Source: CAYSLU01 sp964431965 (GTDB lineage Bacteria > Verrucomicrobiota > Kiritimatiellia > CAIKKV01 > CAYSLU01). From it: DNA of 64,000 nt. Shown here in pieces: positions 34,201 to 43,200 of this stretch. The translations under genes were made by a program, and so were the position numbers. The DNA lies in assembly GCA_964431965.1 (NCBI GenBank), contig CAYSLU010000014.1:9359-73358 (forward strand). The letters run 5' to 3'. The number at the start of each line of letters is the position of its first letter. Positions within the stretch are counted from its first letter, which is position 1. Under the pieces are notes generated by a model. That model was not told the DNA's origin. It saw only the letters and a list, made by a program, of their open reading frames with translations, and made no database searches.

Positions 34201-37200
34201 TCCACATCTACGAGTACGGCGGCAGCCGCGGCCAGCGCGGCTCCTACGTCCGGGGCGACAGCTACGACTTCCGCCTTGAGACAAAGCCGGGCAGCGGCGT
34301 GCGGTACTGGGTCCGGCCCTCGAATACGAACGCGGCCTACACGCTGCTGCTCGACTCCACGGCATACGCTGACACCGAATTCACGTTCGGTGCGGATGTG
34401 TACTCCAGCACGTTCGCGTTCGACGACTTCTTCGTAAGCGGCGGGTATGCCGAGGGCTCCAACATCACCGTAGCCGTTCATCCAGGAGGTCCGGTCACCC
34501 TGGAGGTCGTCGACAATGGGAGCCAGACCAACCGGACGACGGCGCTGTTCCAGTCCATCACCGGCTCGCCGCCGCGGGCGGTCGTGGCCGGGGCGAGCGG
34601 CGGGGCCACGAGCATCCAGCTGCTGTTCGACGGCTACGATTCGCAGGATGACTACGGGATCGCGTCGTACCTGTGGGATTTCGGCGACGGCAGCACGCAG
34701 GCGGTGGGGCCGGTCGCGGTGCACGCCTTCAATGCGGCGAGCAACTACACGGTTCGGCTGACCGTCATGGACTACGCCGGGCAGGCCGACACGGCAACGC
34801 ACGCCGTGTCGGTCACGGGCTCCGCCTCGGTCGTGGCGGTCCCCTGGCAGATTCTGGGCGGGGTCGAGCTGCCGCACGAGACGTACAACGCGCACACGGT
34901 CACCCTGAAGGCGGTGGCCGCCCGGCTGTCGGTCCCGTTCGACTATGCGTGGGACTTTGGGGACGGTTCGGCCGCCGCCACGGGTACGGTCACGACGACC
35001 AATGGCGCCTACGGCATCGAAGCGCGGCATGCCTACACGGGGGCCGACAACACCCCGTTCTTTGCCACGATTACGGTGATACAGACCAACGGCGTTCGGG
35101 CGAGCGACACCTATCCCATCCTCCTGCGCCAGAAGACGCTCGAGGTGGAGATGGATGTCGCGATCGACGAAGGGCTCTGGTTCCTCCACAAGCAGCAGAA
35201 CCGCCGCAGCTACCCGACGTATGACGACGGGTACTGGGTGTATAGCTCCGTCGGTACCTACTACGTTTCCCCCAGCGCGTCGGCTGTTCAGGCATTCGAA
35301 ATCAACGGGCATATCGAGAACGGAGACCCGGAGCAGGATCCATACGTGGAGACGGTCAAGCGGGGGATGAACTACCTGCTGACCGCCATCGGCACACGTG
35401 AGATCGGCTCGACTCCGTTTGGCGATGCGGACAGCAACGGCAACGGCATCGGCCTGGAGGCCGGCAACCAGCCGATCTACGAGCTGGGCCAGGTTATGGA
35501 TGCGATTGTCGCGGGCGGCACGCCCGACGCGGTGGCGCAGGTGGGCGGCGCCAATGTGTATGGCCGGACGTATCGGGAGATTGTCCAGGACATGGTCGAC
35601 ATGTATTGCTGGGGCCAGTACGACGGCTCGTGCGGCGGCGGCTGGCGCTACGGGTGGAACGACTGGCCCGACAACTCCGCGAGCCAGTGGGCCTCCGTCG
35701 GCCTGCTGGCCGCCGAGCGCTACTGGGGGCTGGCCGTTCCGTCGTGGGCCAAGAGCTGGAACAAGGTGTGGTGCCAGTACAGCAAGGGCTCGACCGGCTT
35801 CGGCTACACCGGCAGCGGCGACGGAGAGGCAACGACCCCTTCCGCGCTGGTCCAGCTCTCGTGGAACGGAACCGATACGTCCGACGCGCTCTGGGTGCAC
35901 GGCGAGAAATACCTCGAGGACAACTGGAACTGGCTGATGTCGGTCTACAACCTCTACTCGTCCTACGCCGTCTCGAAGGCCATGCGCACGGCCAATCCCG
36001 TGCCGGTCACCCGCTTCCGGACCAGCGGCCTCGACTGGTTCATGGATCCGGCCAGGGGGCTGGCGCGCAACCTGATCGACCGCCAGTATTCGGACGGCTC
36101 GTGGTTAGGCTCGGGGCGCGGCAACGAGCGTGACTCCCGGCTGAGCACCGCCTGGGGCGTCATCATCCTGTCCAGCTCGCTCTTCACGCAAGGCCCTGTG
36201 GCGATCGTGCGTGCGCGGCCCAACCCGACGGCCGTGGGCTTCCCCGTGTCGTTCGACGCGCGCGAGTCGTACCACCGGCACCGATCCTTCCGCATCTCCG
36301 AGTACCGGTGGGACTTCGACGCGTCCGACGGGCTGGACTTCGATCACCCCGACGCGACGGGACCCGTGGTCTCGAACGCCTTCGGCGCCATCACGAACGT
36401 CCTCGTCACGCTGCAGGTGCGCGACAACGGCACGCCGACCGCGTACGACACGGCGTCCGTGCAGGTCCAGGTCTCGCGCGGCGCGCATCCGCCGACCGCC
36501 GAGGCGAGCGGCCCCTATGTCGGCGCCGTTGGCGAGGCGATCACGCTCGACGGCTCGGGGTCGTTCGACGTCGATGCGGCGGACGGCGACTCCATCCAGT
36601 CGTGGGAATGGGAGACGGACTTCCAGCAGCCGCTCGACTTCTCCGACGGGTTCTCGGGGCCGACGGTCGTCGTTCCGGGCAACTACTATCCGACGCCCGG
36701 CCGCCGGCAGGTCGGCCTGCGCGTGAAGGATCGGACCGCCCAGGTGTTCCCCGGCGCGGGCCCCGATCAGACGGCCACGGACTTTGCGACGCTGATCCTG
36801 TACACGCCCACGGTGTCCAACCTGGCGGCCCGGCCGAAGCGCACGAAGTGCCAGCTCACGTGGAACTGGTCGCAGGGATACGAGTGTGCCGTCATGCGCA
36901 GCGAAGTCGGGCCGAACCGGGGCTTCATCGAGGTCGGCCGCACGCAGAGCGGGTACGCCACCTTCCTGGACGAGTCGATTCAGCTCAACCGCGACTACTA
37001 CTACCGCATCTACGTGTACGACCTGGGCGGACGCGATCCGATCGGCATCTCGCCCGTTCGCTACGTGCGCTCGCAGCAGCGCGGCATCGATAACTGGCCT
37101 CCGCGCTTCTACGGCACGCCGACGCCCGGCGCCGTGGTCGGCGGCCTCTACGAGGTGCAGCTCCAGGCTCAGGACCCGGAGAGCGATCCGATGACGTTCA

Positions 37201-40200
37201 GCCTAGCCATGGCGCCCACCGGCATGACGGTCGGCGTATCGAACGGGATCGTCCGGTTCACGCCCACCCCCGACCAGGTCGGCACGCACGAGATCATCGC
37301 CGAGGTCCGCGATGCGGCGGGCATGGACGTGCTCGACTACTACCTCGTCGTCTTCCCGGCCTCGAACCGGGCGCCCGTGGCCGTGGCCAACGGCCCGTAC
37401 GCCGGGCTGACCGGCCAGCCCATCGCCTTCAGCTCGGCTGGGACCTTCGATCCCGACGGCAATCCGGTGCGCTATGCGTGGAACTTCGGCGACGGCGGCA
37501 CGGCCACGAACGCCCACCCCGCTCACGTCTACGGCGGGGCGGGGCAGTACGTGGCGTCGCTCTTCGTCAGCGATTCGTACGGCGGCACGGCATCGACCCA
37601 GGCCTTCGTCGTCATCGAGCGCCCGAACCGGGAGCCGGTGGCGGTGGTCGCCGGGGGGCCCCAGTTCGTGACCCGCCTCGGGCTCCCCCTGTGGCTCGAC
37701 GGCCGCGCCTCCTACGACCCGGACGGCGATGACATCGTGCTGTCGTGGAGCTGGGGGGACGGCCGTCCCGAAACGAACGGCAACGCCCAGGTCTCGCGCA
37801 TATACGGCGCGCTCGGACGGTTCGATGGCGGGCTGACGGTCGCCGACGGGCGAGGCGGCACGAACACGTATCCGTTTGTGGTCACGGTGGGGCCGTCGAA
37901 TCGGCCGCCGGCCGCGGTGTTCAGCGTCACGAACGCCGCCGGGCCGCACGTGCTGAGCCGCCACCTGTTCGATGCCTCGGCGACGACCGACGCCGAGGGC
38001 GATCCGATGGTCTTCTCGTGGGACTTCGGGGACCGCGTGCGGACCACCGGCATCATCGTCACCCACGTGTACCGCCAGCGCGGCGACTACCCGGTCGTCC
38101 TGACGGTCCGCGACAACCAGCAGGGGGAGACCGTGGTGACGCAGGTCGTGTCCATCGTGAACGCGCCGCCGGTGTTCACATCGACCCCGCCCATCTGGGC
38201 CAGCGAGACGGTGCCGTATGTCTACGAGCCGGGCGTGTTCGACGTCGATGGCGACCGGGTAGGCTTCAGCCTGGCGACCAATCCGCCGGCCATGACGATC
38301 GATCCCGACACCGGCCGAATCGACTGGACGCCGCTCTCCGAGGACATCGGGCCGCATCCGATCGTCGTCCGGGTCACCGACACGAACGGCGCGTCCGGCG
38401 AGCAGTCCTACACGCTGGTGGTTGCCAGCGCGGCGGGTCCGAGCCTGGATCTGGAGCCCGTCCTGATCGAAGGCTCCAATGTGCTGATGGACGCCCGGAC
38501 CCTGAGCGTCGGCGGCACCATCGAGGTGCGCATCGTGAACAATGGAACGAGCGCGGTGCCCGTGCCCTATACGCTGACCGTCTTCGAGGATCTCGACCGC
38601 GACGGGGCGTACTCCTCGACGTCGGACACCCGGCTCGGGTGGGCGAACCTGGGGGCCGGCCTGCAGGCCGGGTGGATCGGCATCGCGACGATTCCGCTGG
38701 CGGGCACGGCGTCCTTCCGCGATGTGCCGCTGTCGGCGTTCGTCGACAGCGAGGGCGCGGTCCCCGAGTTCGATGAGTCGAACAACGTGCTGCGCGACGG
38801 CGATGACGCGACGGGCGCCGCCGTAGACGTGAGTGCCGCGTGGCTGCGCGACGACCGCCGGGGCCTGCCGGGGCAGGTGGCGCTGACGGCCCGGCTGGGC
38901 AACAGCGGCGCCGTTTCGATCCCGACCAATGTCGCGATGTCGTTCTATGCTGGCGATCCCGCGCACGGCGGCGGGCTGATCGGGGTGGCTCATCCGACCA
39001 ACGTCCTGGCGTCCGGCGCCTTCGCCGACCTGTCGGTCACGTGGCTGAATCCGGCCATCACGGCCCACACCGTGTTCGTCCGGGCGGACGACGACGGCAG
39101 CGGGGGAGCGGCGCTCGCGGAGGCCAACGAGGCGAACAACGGATTCAGCGACACCGTCGATCTCATGGCGAACGAGCCGCCCGTCGCGGATGCGGGCGCG
39201 GATCAGACCGCGGCGGTCGGGTATACGTACGGCTTGAACGGCTCGGACTCGGCCGACCCGGAGGGCAAGCCGCTTCGCTACCGGTGGTCGGTCTTTGCGA
39301 TTCCGATCGGAAGCCAGACGGCGCTGCAGGGCGCGGATACGGCCGGGCCGCTGTTCGCGGCGGACGTGCCGGGGGCCTACACGTTCCAGCTCGTCGTGAA
39401 CGACGGCGTGCAGGACAGCGCGGCTGACTCGGTGACGGTCACGGTGGTTGACCCGTCCGCGAATCATCCGCCGGAGATCGTCTCCCGCCCCTCCTTCGTG
39501 GCCATGGTGAGCGTGCCGTATGGGTACGCGGCGGCCGCGACGGACCCGGACGGCGACGTGGTCACGTGGCGCCTGAACCAGAAGCCGGCGGGCATGACGA
39601 TCGCCACCAACTCCGGGGTGATCGCGTGGACGCCGACGAACGCGGGGGCCTTCTTCGTGCAGGTGATCGCAGACGACGGGCGGGGCGGGGCGTTCTCGCA
39701 GGGTTACAGCCTGAACGTGATTCCATACCAGAACCTGGCGCCGCAGATCACGAGTACGCCCGTGACGCTGGCCCAGCCGGGAGTCGCGTACCGGTATGAC
39801 GTCGATGCGACCGATTTCAACCGGACGGACACGCTGACCTACGCGCTGCCGGAGCGTCCCTCGGGCATGAGCATCGCCTCCGGCACGGGCCTGATCTCGT
39901 GGACCCCGTCGGGCGGCCAGCTTGGGGCGCACGGCGTGACGGTTACGGTCTCGGACGGCCGCGGGGGTGCGGCCACCCAGGCGTTCGACGTCGTCGTCGT
40001 GGTCAGCGCGAGCAACGCGCCCGCAGTTCGGCGGATCCCGGACCAGGTCGTGACGGATCCGGCGGCGTTCACGGCCATCGCGCTCGACGGGTACGTGACG
40101 GATCCGGACGATCCGAAGAGCAACCTGGTGTGGACGGCCTCTGGCAATGCGGCGTTCACCGTGTCGATCAGCGGCCGCGTGGCGTACGTCACCTATCCGG

Positions 40201-43200
40201 CCGGAGCGCGAGCCAGCGAACTGGTCTCGTTCATCGCCACCGACCCCGCCGGGCATTCGGGATTTGCCTCGCCGCGGTTCACGGTCCGGGGGGCGGACAA
40301 CCCGCCGATCGCCGTGATCGCCAACCTGTCGGACACGGACACGACCAGCATTCGCGACGGGTTCTTCGAACTGCGGGGCACGGCGGACGATCCGGATGCG
40401 ATCGACCCGGTCTCGTGGCGCGTGCAGCTCTACGACTCCGACGGCAAGCTGGTGCGCGATGTCACGCCCGCGCCCCTGAACGCGGCCGGCTACCATCTGG
40501 GTCGTGTTGCTCCGGGCGGCAGCTTCGGCGCTTTGGACCTGACGATGGTGCGCAACGGCGCGTACGACCTCGTTCTGGACGTGGCCGGCGGCGCCCGCAC
40601 AGCCCAGGCGTGGGCCCCGATCGCGCTCGACAGCGGGCTGAAGGTCGGGCAGATGACGTTCAGCCAGCAGGATATCGTGATCCCGGTGAACGGCATCCCC
40701 CTGGCGGTCGTCCGGACCTATGACTCGCTCAACCTCGAATCGCGCGATTTCGGCTACGGGTGGACCTACACGGTCGCTGACCTCAATCTGAAGATCAACG
40801 AGCAGCGTGTCCGGACGGCTGACGTCTTCGGGCTGCCGTTCAGCCTGAGGACGGGCGGGAGCCGCGATGTGACCCTGGACATGCCCGACACGGGACAGCG
40901 CGTTACGTTCCGGCAGAGCTTCGTGGGCGGGGGGATGTTCCGCCAGCAGGCGATATGGACGCCGCCGCCCGGGGTCCATGCCTCCCTGGTCCCGACGTGC
41001 AACCCGAACGTCATCAAGCTGTGGGGGCTGCCGCCGTACTGGGAGGCCGCCGGGATCGGGACGGCGATGGAGAACTTCGATGTTCCGGGGTTCATCCTGA
41101 CGACCGCGGACGGGACTCGGTACCAGGTCGACCGCGACGATCAGGGGGAGTTCTACATCGACTCCAACGGCAACTCGTACGGCTTCTATGTGCACGCGTA
41201 CGGCGACGCGCATGTCCGGCGCATCAGCCAGCCCGACGGCAACCGGCTCGACTTCGTGCGGACGGGAGCCCAGCTCCGGGGAATCGAGCACTACGACAAC
41301 GCGACGAACAAGACCCGGTCTCTGGTCTTCGGGCGCGACAGCGAAGACCGCATCGTGAGCGTCTACACCGCTGACCGGCTCGACGCCGGCGGGAATCCCT
41401 CGGGGCCGGCCTCCGTCCGGTATGCCTACGACGGCATCGGCAACCTGGTGAAGGCCGAGCGGCTGGTCGATGCCGCGGACACCAACAGCCCCGTCTATGT
41501 CGCCACGGGTTACGTGTACGGCCACCCCCGCTACTCGCATTACATTACCGAGATCCGGGACGCCCAGGGGCTGTCGGCGATGCGGACCGAATACGACGCC
41601 GACGGTCGCGTGGTCGCGACTGTCGATGTGTACGGGAATCGCACCGAGCTCCAGCACGACCTGGCCGCGCGCACCGAGACGGTGTACGACCGGCTCGGGT
41701 ACCCGTCCCTGTTCGTTTACGACGCGAAGGGCAACGTGACCGCCGCGACCGACCCGCTCGGGCAGACCACCTCCTACGGGTACGATGCGAACGGCGCGAT
41801 TGCGTTGATGCGCGACCCGCTGGGGCGGACAACCCGGTATGTCAACGATGCCGCGGGCCTTGTGCTGGCCGAGACGACGCCCGGGGGGTTCACCTACTCG
41901 TACGCATACGATGGCTCCGGTCGGCAGCTCACCGTGACGGACCCGATGGGGCATGTGTCCAGCAACGGCTACGATTCCGAGGGCCGGCTGGTCACGCTGG
42001 TGAACGCCCTCGGGGCGCGCATCGAGAACCAGTACGACACGCGCGGGAACATGGTGGCCAGCGTCGACCCGTTCGGCAACGTGGCCGCCCGGGTGACATA
42101 CGACGCGCAGGGGAACCTGACGAGCATGGGGAGCCTCTTCTCGTCCAACGATGTGGTCACCACCTATGACGCCTCGGGCAATCCGTCGGGCAGCTTGCGG
42201 CAGTGGGTCAATCCGACGAATGCGGCCGATGTCCGGACGATCAGCCGGCAGGTCTTCTACAACGCCGACGGCCTGCCGATCCGGTCCGTGGATTCGCTGG
42301 GCAACGAGACGCGGATGGTCTACGACACGTTCGGCCGCGTCATTGAGACCGTCGACAGCAACAGCAACCGCACCACCTATGTGTACGACTCCCGGGGGAA
42401 CATCGTCGCGAGCTCCCTGCCCGGCGGAGGCGAGATCCGCGTCGTCTATGACGAGCTCGACCGGGAGGTCATCCGGACCGAGGTCTTCCGTCCCGGGACG
42501 CCCGCGCGCGCGACGCGCCTGCTGTTCGACGCCGCGGGCCGCGTGACTCAAAGCCAGCGGCTGGCCGACGTCGTCGTCAACGTGGTGACCCAGGGGGCCC
42601 TGGTCCGCTCGGTGGTCGCGTCGGCCGGCGGCGTTCTCTCGTCGAACGTGACGGTCTACGACGCGGTCGGTCAGGTCGTCACGGAGACCTTTGAGAACGG
42701 CGGGACGTTCCGCTACGAGTACGACGCCGAAGGGCATCGGACTGCCGTGATCGATCCTCTGGGCGGCCGGACGGAGACCGAGTACGACGCGGCGGGCAAC
42801 GTGACGCTGCTCCGCGATCCCGAGGGACTGGAGACGCGGACGCTGTACGACGCGGTGGGCCGGCCGGTCCGGACGGTGTTCGCGGACGGGACCTCGGTCC
42901 GCCGCCGGTATGACCTTGGAGGGCGCGAGATCGAGCAGACGGATGCGGCGGGGTTCGTCAAGGCTCTGGAGTATGACGACGCGGGCCGCCTGACGGCGGT
43001 ATCCCTGCCGGCCGTTCCGGACCCACTCGCGTCCAACGCCTTGGTGAGGCCCCGTTACGAGTATGAGTACGACGGCAACGGGAACCTGATCCTGATCCGG
43101 GATCCCCGCGGCCGGGTTACGCGGTTCGCGTTCGATGAGTACAACCGGCCGGTTGCCCGGACCCTCCCGATGGGGCAAACCGATCGCTTGCTCTACAACG

